From assembly GCA_050245975.1 (NCBI GenBank), contig JBFWWW010000148.1, forward strand, positions 1 to 10,156: a stretch of 10,156 nucleotides of DNA, given 5' to 3'. Positions 1-6,333 of the stretch are shown piece by piece. Every line of letters begins with the position of its first letter. Within the stretch, counting starts at the first letter, position 1. This DNA comes from JBFWWW01 sp050245975. GTDB taxonomy: Bacteria > Pseudomonadota > Alphaproteobacteria > Rhizobiales > Hyphomicrobiaceae. The position numbers were made by a program, and so were the translations under genes. The notes beneath the pieces are model-generated. The model made no database searches, was not told the DNA's origin, and was given only the letters and a program-made list of their open reading frames with translations.

Positions 1-1
1 G

Positions 2-565
2 GCGGGATGGGCCGCCCGGCGCGTCAAGGACAACGAGCAGGCCGAAGGCGATATGGCCGTCGATTCCCTGCGCGAGACGATCGAGGCGCGGCTTCACGCG
101 CACGCGCTCTTCGCGCTGGCGACGCGGCCGAAGATCATTCTCGGGCCCATGTTCTCGCGTTACACGGCGGGCCATGCCTACGGCGCGCACGTCGATGATG
201 CGATGATCGACGGGGTCCGGACCGACGTGTCGTTCACGCTGTTCCTGGCGGAACCCGACAGCTACGACGGCGGCGAGCTCGTCATCGACAGCGCGGCGGG
301 CGAGGAAGCGGTCAAGCTGCCGGCGGGCAGCCTGATCGCCTATCCGTCGACCGCGCTGCACCGCGTCGCGCCCGTGACGCGCGGAACGCGGCTCGCGGCG
401 GTCGGCTGGGTGCGCAGCCTCGTCCGCGACGCGCACCGGCGCGAGATCCTGTTCGATCTGGAGACGGCGCGGCGGCGGCTCTACGACCGCCACGGCGCCA
501 GTGCGGACTTCGACCTGCTGTCGAAGTGCGCCGCCAACCTGATGCGGCTGTGGTGCGAGGACTGA
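2..565 (+). CDS. PKHD-type Fe(II)/2-oxoglutarate-dependent hydroxylase, 5'-truncated (PiuC/YbiX-like)
   Basis: The frame is open from the first bases of the window, so the start lies outside. About 187 residues are visible, while family members usually have about 225, so roughly 40 are missing. The non-heme iron and 2OG sites are all visible: H63 and D65 in the HxD motif (nt 188-196), the distal H120 (nt 359-361), and R130 (nt 389-391), which should bind the 2OG carboxylate. The stretch before it, GWAARRVKDNEQ, and the C-terminal tail (ETARRRLYDRHGA, ending SKCAANLMRLWCED) match the PiuC/YbiX family as I remember it. An ATG at nt 53 exists but would remove the conserved N-terminal stretch. 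Relatives often sit beside TonB-dependent siderophore receptors and are iron-regulated, which suits this iron locus. The substrate is not known. It is convergent with bfr, only 7 bp apart. Confidence 0.88.
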   Translation, partial: AGWAARRVKDNEQAEGDMAVDSLRETIEARLHAHALFALATRPKIILGPMFSRYTAGHAYGAHVDDAMIDGVRTDVSFTLFLAEPDSYDGGELVIDSAAGEEAVKLPAGSLIAYPSTALHRVAPVTRGTRLAAVGWVRSLVRDAHRREILFDLETARRRLYDRHGASADFDLLSKCAANLMRLWCED

Positions 566-579
566 GCCCGGCTCAGTCC
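559..579. terminator. Palindrome between convergent genes, probable bidirectional terminator
   Basis: Two perfect 10-base arms, GGACTGAGCC (559-568) and GGCTCAGTCC (570-579), flank one base. In RNA the inner pairs would open to make a loop. The palindrome contains both stop codons: TGA of the hydroxylase (563-565) and, on the other strand, TGA of bfr (573-575). There is no long U-tract on either side, so termination strength is uncertain. Confidence 0.5.
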
Positions 580-1064
580 TTGCCTTCCTTGTCGGCGGCG
601 GCGGCCTGCAGCTGGCCGTAGTTCTGCTCGCCGATCGAGCCCAGCAGGTCGAGCTGCGTCTCGATGAAGTCGATGTGGCCCTCCTCGTCGGCCAGCAGCT
701 CCTCGAACAGCTCCATCGAGACGAAGTCGGCGGCCTGGTGACAGATGCCGCGGGCCTTGATGTAGAGATCGCGGGCGCTGTACTCGGCCTTGAGATCGCA
801 CTCGAGGATCTCCTTGACGTTCTGGCCGATCATCAGCGGGTTGAGATGCTGCATGTTCGGGTGGCCCTCGAGGAACACGAGCCGGTCCACGAGCTTGTCG
901 GCGTGCTGCATCTCCTCGATGCTTTCCGCGCGCTCCTTGGCGGCGAGCTTGGTGAAGCCCCAGTCGTTGAGCAGCCGGTAGTGCAGCCAGTACTGGTTGA
1001 CGGCCGTCAGCTCGTGCTTCAGCGCCTCGTTGAGGATGTCGATGACGTCCTTGTTGCCCTTCAT
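573..1064 (-). CDS. bfr: Bacterioferritin (heme-containing iron-storage ferritin)
   Basis: This 163-residue protein should form the 24-subunit bacterioferritin shell, which oxidises Fe(II) and stores it as a ferric mineral in the cytoplasm. With the ATG at 1064 the numbering matches E. coli Bfr exactly. The di-iron centre residues are E18, E51, H54, E94, E127 and H130, and the inter-subunit heme ligand is M52. The open frame runs 19 codons further upstream, to 1121. I chose 1064 because GGAG (1073-1076) lies 8 nt before it and the family N-terminus (MKGNKDVIDILNEALKHEL) starts there. The upstream region has its own ICE-like palindrome, and a terminator separates bfr from bfd. bfr is therefore probably transcribed alone and repressed by Irr when iron is low. 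The short acidic/Ala-rich C-terminal tail is ordinary. Confidence 0.97.
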   Translation of the reverse strand: MKGNKDVIDILNEALKHELTAVNQYWLHYRLLNDWGFTKLAAKERAESIEEMQHADKLVDRLVFLEGHPNMQHLNPLMIGQNVKEILECDLKAEYSARDLYIKARGICHQAADFVSMELFEELLADEEGHIDFIETQLDLLGSIGEQNYGQLQAAAADKEGKD

Positions 1065-1120
1065 CTTCTTCACTCCATGCCGCCCATGATGCTGCCCGTA
1101 AGCAAGGCCGCCCCGTAGCA

Positions 1121-1143
1121 TACTTTAGAGCGACTCTAAAGTA
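1121..1143. promoter_or_regulatory. ICE-like (Irr) operator in the bfr promoter
   Basis: A perfect inverted repeat with 10-base arms, TACTTTAGAG and CTCTAAAGTA, separated by CGA. The 17-base core at 1124-1140, TTTAGAGCGACTCTAAA, agrees at 12 of 14 defined bases with the ICE consensus as I recall it, TTTAGAA-N3-TTCTAAA. On the bfr strand a possible -10, TATGCT (1122 down to 1117), directly abuts and slightly overlaps the palindrome; no good -35 is seen. A protein bound here would block polymerase, which fits Irr repression of bfr at low iron. That Irr is the binder is inferred from the motif alone. Confidence 0.75.
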
Positions 1144-1196
1144 GGTTCTCCTCCGCCCCGCGCCGGATGGCAAGACTTTGCGTGCCGTTCGACACG

Positions 1197-1217
1197 AAAA
1201 AACCGCCCGGGGGGCGG
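1197..1217 (-). terminator. Intrinsic terminator after bfd
   Basis: On the minus strand a GC stem, CCGCCC with GGGCGG around a 3-base loop (1217 to 1203), is followed at once by six T (1202 to 1197). It lies about 30 nt past the bfd stop and upstream of the bfr operator, so it separates the bfd transcript from bfr. An A-rich stretch (T-rich on the minus strand) also precedes the stem. Confidence 0.8.
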
Positions 1218-1245
1218 CAAAAAATCCGGCAACATGTTGAAAAGA

Positions 1246-1578
1246 CTAGCGGTTCGGTGCCGCGGCGGCGCCGAGCGGCGCGACTTCCACGCCGCTGTCG
1301 AAACCGCCGGCCGGGGCCGCAGCGGCGGCGGCAGGCGCCCGGGCCTCGTCGGCGCCCTGGGCGAGCGGGCAGGCGTGGCAGCAACAGGCCCGGCACTCGG
1401 CACGCGCCTGAACGAGGTTGGCGGCCAGCGGCAGGCAGGCCCCGCAACGGGGACGCTTGCCGAGCGAACGGTAGACCAGCACGGGCGTCAGCAGGCGCAG
1501 GGGATCGCGATCGAGCAGTCGATCGACACCGTCCTCGATGTCGCTGTGGCTGATGCGGTTGCAGTGGCAGACGATCAT
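1246..1578 (-). CDS. bfd: Bacterioferritin-associated ferredoxin, [2Fe-2S], with Cys-rich C-terminal extension
   Basis: Bfd binds bacterioferritin and passes electrons to its heme so that stored iron is reduced and released. The N-terminal domain shows the BFD ligand set: C4 and C6 in MIVCHC, then C45 and C48 in RCGAC. The protein has 110 residues, against about 64 in E. coli Bfd. The extra C-terminal part begins with a second cysteine cluster (C62, C65, C66, C67, C70) and ends in an Ala/Pro-rich, probably disordered tail. GAGG lies 5 nt before the ATG. The gene starts 7 nt after the stop of the upstream unknown gene, so the two are very likely cotranscribed. It is followed by a terminator and then bfr. 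The BFD call is firm; any role for the extra cysteines is unknown. Confidence 0.93.
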   Translation of the reverse strand: MIVCHCNRISHSDIEDGVDRLLDRDPLRLLTPVLVYRSLGKRPRCGACLPLAANLVQARAECRACCCHACPLAQGADEARAPAAAAAAPAGGFDSGVEVAPLGAAAAPNR

Positions 1579-1585
1579 GCGGGCC

Positions 1586-2122
1586 TCAGTGCATCACGGC
1601 GTGCTGAGCGGCACCCGGCAGATGCGGGAGACTCGCGACGTTGAAAATGGAGTTCGGCGAAAGGATCTGGCCGAACTCGCGCATGGTGGCGGCGAATGTC
1701 TCCGCACCCTGGACGACCTCGTCGATCATGGAGGTGCCGAGCAGCGCGAACGTGCAGGCGCGCAGAGCCGGGCAGGCGTTGTGCTGGCTCGCCGCGACCA
1801 TGGCGATGGCGACGCATTCGTCGCGGCAGAAGTGCGGGCACCTTTCGGGCAGGACGCGGATCTCGCGCGCCGTCGCATCGCGGACGGCGCGGACCCAGAT
1901 CGACAGCTCGCTGAGCGCGACGCGGGCCGCACTCGGCCCCAAAACGGCGGTGTAGTCGGACCAGGCCTGCTCCCAGCAGGAGATGTCGCCCTTGCGATAG
2001 CCGGCGAGCCAGCACCGGAAGCCGATGCCGACGAGCCGGTCCGGCTCCGCGATGAGCATGGACTTGCCGCGGCCGCCTGCCGCGGCGCCAGTCGACGGCG
2101 ATGGGGGACGCTTCAGGCTCAC
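1586..2122 (-). CDS. Cysteine-rich protein of unknown function, upstream of bfd
   Basis: I do not recognise this family. It has 178 residues and no signal peptide or clear membrane segment, so it is probably cytoplasmic. Seven cysteines occur: C37, C49, the CX3CX3C set C95/C99/C103 (RCPHFCRDEC), and C117/C123. His98 sits inside the triplet. This spacing could bind a metal or an Fe-S cluster, which is inference. The central part is helical-looking (SELSIWVRAVRDATAREIRV). The frame is open further upstream to a TTG at 2254. I chose GTG at 2122 because GGAGG (2132-2136) lies 9 nt before it and because it overlaps the TGA of the preceding small ORF as GTGA. The N-terminal extension also has less coding-like third positions than the small ORF covering the same DNA. 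It ends 7 nt before bfd and lies below an ICE-like site, so a role in iron storage or release is likely. Confidence 0.75.
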   Translation of the reverse strand: MSLKRPPSPSTGAAAGGRGKSMLIAEPDRLVGIGFRCWLAGYRKGDISCWEQAWSDYTAVLGPSAARVALSELSIWVRAVRDATAREIRVLPERCPHFCRDECVAIAMVAASQHNACPALRACTFALLGTSMIDEVVQGAETFAATMREFGQILSPNSIFNVASLPHLPGAAQHAVMH

Positions 2123-2229
2123 CGCTCGCTGCCTCCGCGCCATGGGGCGCAGACGCCGCAAAGGTTGGCGCAAGCGCCGGAGCGGTTGCAGGCCTCCGCT
2201 GCGGACGCGCGGGGCAGGGTCGTCGGCAT
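2119..2229 (-). CDS. Small Cys-rich ORF (36 aa), translationally coupled to the unknown gene upstream of bfd
   Basis: A 36-codon ORF runs from ATG at 2229 to TGA at 2119-2121. GGAG (2235-2238) lies 5 nt before the ATG, as good a ribosome site as any gene in the window has. It has four cysteines, C14, C20, C24 and C27 (CX5CX3CX2C, in ACNRSGACANLCGVCAPW), and a basic C-terminal end. By my count 31 of 36 third positions are G or C, as expected of coding DNA here. Its TGA overlaps the downstream GTG start in the sequence GTGA, the usual pattern of translational coupling. It is the first gene of a small cluster (small ORF, 178-aa protein, bfd) under an ICE-like site. It could be a metal-binding or Fe-S microprotein, or a Cys-codon leader peptide sensing supply. 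No family is recognised, and translation is inferred. Confidence 0.55.
   Translation of the reverse strand: MPTTLPRASAAEACNRSGACANLCGVCAPWRGGSER
2132..2136 (-). promoter_or_regulatory. Shine-Dalgarno that sets the GTG start at 2122
   Basis: GGAGG on the minus strand, 9 nt before GTG at 2122. It lies inside the end of the small ORF. It favours this GTG over the upstream in-frame TTG at 2254, which has no comparable site. Confidence 0.6.
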
Positions 2230-2234
2230 GTCGT

Positions 2235-2238
2235 CTCC
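2235..2238 (-). promoter_or_regulatory. Shine-Dalgarno of the small Cys-rich ORF
   Basis: GGAG on the minus strand, 5 nt before ATG at 2229 (read as TTGGAGACGACATG). It is the main direct evidence that the small ORF is translated. Confidence 0.55.
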
Positions 2239-2302
2239 AATCATTGGGGTTCAAGGCCCCGACATCGGAAGCAGCGAAAGAGAAACGGGTGTCGCCGAGA
2301 CA

Positions 2303-2331
2303 AAAAATCCAAAGTCGCGCGTGACTGTCAA
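2303..2331 (-). promoter_or_regulatory. Possible sigma70-type promoter for the small ORF-unknown-bfd cluster
   Basis: A perfect -35, TTGACA, reads on the minus strand from 2331 to 2326. At 16-18 nt further on there is only a T-rich -10 (GATTTT or ATTTTT near 2308-2303), so the match is one-sided. It lies about 75-100 nt before the small ORF, with the ICE-like site upstream of it. Confidence 0.35.
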
Positions 2332-2353
2332 GAAAGAAGCGGTCGCCGGCGCA

Positions 2354-2380
2354 AGGTTAGAAATGGTCTAAATCTAACCT
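2354..2380. promoter_or_regulatory. ICE-like (Irr) site with a nested second palindrome, upstream of the bfd cluster
   Basis: The 17-mer at 2356-2372, GTTAGAAATGGTCTAAA, agrees at 12 of 14 defined bases with the recalled ICE consensus TTTAGAA-N3-TTCTAAA. It is nested in a longer perfect inverted repeat: AGGTTAGA (2354-2361) and TCTAACCT (2373-2380) around 11 bases. So one TTAGA half-site faces two TCTAA half-sites (2367-2371 and 2373-2377). Relative to the possible -35 at 2331 the site is upstream, which would suit activation; a promoter nearer the site would suit repression. The binder is inferred. Confidence 0.65.
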
Positions 2381-2431
2381 GGAAGCATTCCAATCTGCGC
2401 ACGCGCCGTGGTGGTGTCGCGAAAGGCCCGA

Positions 2432-2456
2432 GCGGACGCGCGATGCGCGCGTCCGC
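2432..2456. terminator. Strong GC hairpin just after the Rrf2-family gene
   Basis: Perfect 11-base arms, GCGGACGCGCG and CGCGCGTCCGC, with a 3-base loop, 6 nt beyond the regulator's stop. On the minus strand there is no U-tract, only a short CCTTT about 8 nt later. It is probably a transcript end or 3' stabiliser rather than a textbook intrinsic terminator. Confidence 0.5.
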
Positions 2457-2462
2457 GACCTG

Positions 2463-2954
2463 TCAGCGGCTCGCGAGCGGGCGCGTCGCGGTCCGGCGCT
2501 GCGGGGTGCGGCTGCGGGCAGATGTCGCACGCGACGTGTGCGACTGCAGCGTGCGGGCCGCCGCGCCGCGATTGCCGGCGAGGTCGGACAGCGTGTGCTG
2601 GTCGAGAACGCCGATGAAGGCTTCGAGCGCGTTGTCGAGAATGCGGTTGATGCCGCCGGCGCTGCGCGCGGTGGGCTGCATCTCCGACACCTCGACGTGC
2701 GTCACTTCCGTCGCGCGGACGACGTCGCCGATGCAGATGCGCTCGGGCGACTGCGCGAGACGCACGCCGCCGTTGCGTCCGCGCACGGCGGTGAGGAAAC
2801 CGGAGCGGGCGAGGATGTTGACGATCTTGAACGCGTTCTGCGGCGTGAGGTCGAGACGCTCGGCGATCTCGGCGACCTTCACGAGCTGGCCGCCGGCACG
2901 CGCGCAGTCGATCAGGATGCGGATCGCGTGGCTGGTCTGTTTGGTCAGGCGCAT
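2463..2954 (-). CDS. Rrf2-family transcriptional regulator lacking the Fe-S cysteines
   Basis: A 163-residue protein with an N-terminal winged-helix domain (MRLTKQTSHAIRILIDCARA). It has the wing motif VRGRNGGVRLA at about residues 57-67, shared with RirA, NsrR and IscR, and then a dimerisation helix (NRILDNALEAFIGVLDQHTL). RirA- and NsrR-type sensors carry three cysteines at about residues 90-105. Here that stretch (EVSEMQPTARSAGG) has none; the only cysteines are C17 and C74. The tail after about residue 128 is a basic Ser/Arg/Thr-rich extension not typical of the family. It lies 100 nt after hmuV on the same strand, with a hairpin between. The context points to control of iron or heme genes, but without the cluster ligands it should not be called RirA. 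The -SD- is weak (GAGAGAG about 3 nt before ATG). Confidence 0.88.
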   Translation of the reverse strand: MRLTKQTSHAIRILIDCARAGGQLVKVAEIAERLDLTPQNAFKIVNILARSGFLTAVRGRNGGVRLAQSPERICIGDVVRATEVTHVEVSEMQPTARSAGGINRILDNALEAFIGVLDQHTLSDLAGNRGAAARTLQSHTSRATSARSRTPQRRTATRPLASR

Positions 2955-3023
2955 CGGCTCTCTCGGGTTCTCGGGCGCGAGCCCGGCTGCAAATCTAGTC
3001 GAAGGCGCACGGAACGGGAAGCG

Positions 3024-3042
3024 CGAGGCGGAAAACGCCTCG
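3024..3042 (-). terminator. Hairpin after hmuV
   Basis: CGAGGCG and CGCCTCG form a 7-bp stem with a 5-base loop, about 12 nt past the hmuV stop. No U-tract follows on the minus strand. It may end or trim the hemP-hmuTUV transcript ahead of the Rrf2-family gene. Confidence 0.4.
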
Positions 3043-3053
3043 TATACGGTCGA

Positions 3054-3866
<813 letters not shown>

Positions 3867-3870
3867 CCGG

Positions 3871-4962
3871 CTAATCCATGCTGCCGAGGCCGCGCCTCAG
3901 AACGAGGTGAAGGAAGACGGGCGCGCCGATGGCGGCCATGACGACGCCCAGCGGCAGCTCGGCGGGCCGGACGGCCATGCGGGCGATGATGTCGGCGGTC
4001 AGAACCAGCAGGCCGCCGAGCAGGGCGGCGGCCGGCAGGACGACGCGGTGGTCGGGGCCGGCGACGAGGCGGATGATGTGCGGCACGATGAGCCCGACGA
4101 AGGCGACGATGCCGGCGGAGGCGACGGCCGCGCCGACGGCGGCGGCCGACACGAGAACGGCGAGCCGCTTGGTGCTCTCGACGTTGACGCCCAGATGGAA
4201 GGCCTCCGCCTCGCCGAGCAGGAAGCCGTTGAGCGCGCGCACGAGGCGCGGCAGCGCCAGCAGCAGGACGATGGCGAACGGCGTCACCGCCAGGACCTTG
4301 GGCCAGCTGGCGCCGGTGAGCGAGCCGAGCGACCAGAGCGTCAGGTCGCGCAGCTCGCGGTCGTCGCTGGCAAAGGCGATGAAGCCGCGCAGCGAATCGG
4401 CAATGGCGCCCATGGCGATGCCGGTCAGCAGCAGCGTGCCGATGGCGAGGCGGCCGCTGCGTCCGGCGAGCGCGACGAGGACGAGCGTGGTGGCGATGCC
4501 GCCGGCAAAGGCGGCGACCGAGACGGCGTAGACGCCGGCCGCCTGCATGAAGGGGGCGGCGTAGTGATTGCCGAAGGCGATGGTGGCGGCGGCACCCAGG
4601 GCGGCGCCCGACGAGACGCCGACGAGCGCCGGGTCGGCGAGCGGGTTGCGGAACAGCCCTTGCAGGATCGCGCCGCCGACGGCGAGCGCGGCGCCGACGA
4701 AGGCGCCGAGCAGCGTGCGCGGCAGACGCAGGTCGAGCAGCACGAGACGGTCGCGCAGCGCCTGGGCGTCGTCGCTGCCGAAGATCAGCGCGCCGAGCGC
4801 GTGCGGCAGGGACGCCAGCGAGATGCCGGTGGGGCCGATGGCGAGCGACAGCGTGCCGACGGCGAGGAGGCCGAACGCGGCGAGCGGGAGCAGGACCGAC
4901 GCCGGCACGCGCCGGCGCGAGGCGGCCGGCAGCTCAGCCATGGCGTCGGCGCTCACGCTCAT
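3871..4962 (-). CDS. hmuU: Heme ABC transporter permease HmuU (FecCD family)
   Basis: A 363-residue inner-membrane permease, very hydrophobic throughout, with about nine to ten likely membrane helices as usual for FecCD/BtuC-type importers. Family signatures are RLPRTLLGAFVGAALAVGG (79-97), Q101, and RNPLADPALVGVSSGA (105-120). Near the C-terminus a GLIVPHIIRLVAGPDHR stretch corresponds to the cytoplasmic segment that couples to the ATPase. The N-terminal 20 residues are hydrophilic and cytoplasmic. Its ATG overlaps the hmuT stop as ATGA (4959-4962), and it ends 4 nt before hmuV. As a dimer with two HmuV it should move heme from HmuT into the cytoplasm. Confidence 0.95.
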   Translation of the reverse strand: MSVSADAMAELPAASRRRVPASVLLPLAAFGLLAVGTLSLAIGPTGISLASLPHALGALIFGSDDAQALRDRLVLLDLRLPRTLLGAFVGAALAVGGAILQGLFRNPLADPALVGVSSGAALGAAATIAFGNHYAAPFMQAAGVYAVSVAAFAGGIATTLVLVALAGRSGRLAIGTLLLTGIAMGAIADSLRGFIAFASDDRELRDLTLWSLGSLTGASWPKVLAVTPFAIVLLLALPRLVRALNGFLLGEAEAFHLGVNVESTKRLAVLVSAAAVGAAVASAGIVAFVGLIVPHIIRLVAGPDHRVVLPAAALLGGLLVLTADIIARMAVRPAELPLGVVMAAIGAPVFLHLVLRRGLGSMD

Positions 4963-5876
4963 TTGCCGCCTGCCGCGGCCGGATAGACCCTGGCCATCAG
5001 CGCCTTTGCCTCACGCGGCGCGCGCGGGCCGAAATTCAGCGTGGCCGCGCCATCGACGGCAAAAATGCGGTTGGTCTTCGCGGCCGGCGTCATCTTCACG
5101 CCGGGCAGCGCGGCGAGCGGGGCGACGGGATCGCTCGCGTTCTGCTGCATGACGAGGATCGCATCCGGCGCGAGCTCGAGAACGGCCTCGTCCACCAGCG
5201 GCTTGAAGCCGTTCACGTCGCCGGCGGCATTCTCGCCGCCGACAAGACGGATGATGGCATCCGCGGCGGTCCCCTTGCCGCCCACGACGACGCGGCCGTT
5301 GAGGTTGGAGATGACGAACAGCATGCGCGCCGGCCTGGTGACGGCGGTGCGCGCCTTGGCGAGATCGGCGAAGTCCTGCTCGACCTTGGCGGCAAGACGC
5401 TCGCCGGCAGCCTCGACGCCGGTCGTGCGGGCGATGAGGCGGATCTTCTCGCCGATGCCCTTGGCGTCGAACGTGTCGGCGATCTCGACGTAGGGGACGG
5501 AGGCGGCCTTGAGCGCCTTGACCACCTCGGGCGGTCCGCAGCGCACGCTGGCGACGATGAGCGAGGCGCCGGTGGAGAGCACGCCCTCGGTCGAGAGCGC
5601 GCGCATGTAGCCGACGTTCTTCTTCTCCTTCAGCGCCTCGGGCGGATAGAGGCTCGTCGTGTCGATGGCGACGATGCGATCCTTGAGGCCGAGGGCGTAG
5701 AGGATCTCCGTCACGTCGCCGCCGAGAGACGCAATGTGCTTGTCGTCCTTGACGGCAACGCTGCGGCCGCCGGCATCGACCACCGTCACGTCCGCGAACG
5801 CGGGCGGCGCCGCGAGCGCGAGCACGAGAACGGCGGGCAGCAGCCCGGGCAGACGGTATCCGAAGCCTCGCGGCAT
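4959..5876 (-). CDS. hmuT: Periplasmic heme-binding protein HmuT
   Basis: The periplasmic substrate-binding protein that takes heme from the outer-membrane receptor to HmuU. It has 305 residues from the chosen start. The signal peptide covers about residues 1-28: basic MPRGFGYR, a hydrophobic core (LLPAVLVLALAA), then a cut after AFA. The mature part begins DVTVVDAGGRSV. IDTTSLYP holds Y77, which matches the axial tyrosine used by ShuT/PhuT-type heme binders. I chose the ATG at 5876 because AGGA (5882-5885) lies 5 nt before it. A GTG at 5888 that overlaps the hemP stop (GTGA) is in frame but has no ribosome site and would add only four residues. It follows hemP and overlaps hmuU by 4 bp. Confidence 0.95.
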   Translation of the reverse strand: MPRGFGYRLPGLLPAVLVLALAAPPAFADVTVVDAGGRSVAVKDDKHIASLGGDVTEILYALGLKDRIVAIDTTSLYPPEALKEKKNVGYMRALSTEGVLSTGASLIVASVRCGPPEVVKALKAASVPYVEIADTFDAKGIGEKIRLIARTTGVEAAGERLAAKVEQDFADLAKARTAVTRPARMLFVISNLNGRVVVGGKGTAADAIIRLVGGENAAGDVNGFKPLVDEAVLELAPDAILVMQQNASDPVAPLAALPGVKMTPAAKTNRIFAVDGAATLNFGPRAPREAKALMARVYPAAAGGK

Positions 5877-5884
5877 CTTTGTCC

Positions 5885-6076
5885 TCACTTCGTCAGGATC
5901 AGCTTTCCATTGGCGGTGATGCGCAGCCGGTAGTCCTGACCGCCGTGCTCCAGAATAGCCTCACGGCCGCCCGCGAGCAGCGTTTCGACGCGCACGCGCG
6001 GCACGCGCGGAGCATCGGTGCGGATCGCCTGGGGAGTGTCGTCGGGTGGAGCGGGGGGTGTGTTCGGTACGGTCAT
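5885..6076 (-). CDS. hmuP: HemP/HmuP family hemin uptake protein
   Basis: A 63-residue protein whose second half, LLAGGREAILEHGGQDYRLR then ITANGKLILTK, is the HemP/HmuP core. The first 25 residues are Pro/Asp-rich and probably flexible. In Bradyrhizobium japonicum HmuP is reported as a coactivator with Irr of the heme receptor gene, so this is likely a regulator rather than a transporter part. It is the first gene of the minus-strand heme operon, immediately before hmuT, and diverges from hmuR. The third ICE-like site lies 36 nt upstream of its start. The Shine-Dalgarno is weak (GAG about 3 nt before ATG). hemP is the synonym for the same family. Confidence 0.92.
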   Translation of the reverse strand: MTVPNTPPAPPDDTPQAIRTDAPRVPRVRVETLLAGGREAILEHGGQDYRLRITANGKLILTK

Positions 6077-6111
6077 CGGCTCGGCTGTGAAGGTGGCGGC
6101 AATGTCCAGAT

Positions 6112-6128
6112 TTTAGAAGGATTCTTAT
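6112..6128. promoter_or_regulatory. ICE-like (Irr) site between divergent hmuP and hmuR
   Basis: TTTAGAAGGATTCTTAT agrees at 12 of 14 defined bases with the recalled ICE consensus TTTAGAA-N3-TTCTAAA: the left arm is perfect and the right arm has two changes. On the hmuP strand a possible -10, TAAAAT (6115 to 6110), overlaps it. It is about 100 bp upstream of the likely hmuR start of transcription. In Bradyrhizobium, Irr with HmuP activates hmuR from such a site; that this is the same arrangement is inference. Confidence 0.7.
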
Positions 6129-6184
6129 TGTCGTGATGCCGGAGCCACACTGGTCGCGTCGCAGCAAAACGCGCCGCGCATTTG

Positions 6185-6213
6185 TTGACTGGGTTAGTAG
6201 ACTTTCATATCTT
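6185..6213 (+). promoter_or_regulatory. Probable sigma70-type promoter of hmuR
   Basis: TTGACT (6185-6190), a spacer of exactly 17 nt, then TATCTT (6208-6213). Transcription would begin near 6220, giving an unusually long leader of about 170 nt before the hmuR ATG at 6393. The ICE-like site lies upstream, in an activating position. Confidence 0.55.
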
Positions 6214-6333
6214 TGACAAGTCACGAAATGGATCAGCGCGTACGAGTTGGAGAGAGCTCGGCCGCTGTTGCCAGCCCGCCCGTGCCTCGCGATCCGGACA
6301 CGCGATCAGAACACGGGCCAGCCAGCCAAATCC

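Noticed and set aside
1230..1239. Palindrome CAACATGTTG after bfd
   Set aside because: Ten bases is short, it lies between the bfd stop and the terminator, and no partner site or known operator is evident.
1586..2254. TTG at 2254 as the start of the unknown gene (222 residues)
   Set aside because: It has no Shine-Dalgarno, adds an Arg-rich N-terminus with poorer third-position GC, and conflicts with the better-supported small ORF. GTG 2122 with GGAGG fits better.
2524..2544. Inverted repeat GTCGCAC-N7-GTGCGAC inside the Rrf2-family gene
   Set aside because: It is within coding sequence for a Ser/Arg-rich tail, where GC-rich symmetric runs are common; nothing else supports an operator.
2463..2954. 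Calling the Rrf2-family gene rirA
   Set aside because: The three Fe-S cysteines that define RirA function are missing, so only the family name is justified.
3907..4986. 359-codon plus-strand frame opposite hmuU
   Set aside because: Its product is low-complexity Gly/Asp/Arg/Glu repeats, the mirror of a hydrophobic permease; hmuU itself has clear FecCD signatures.
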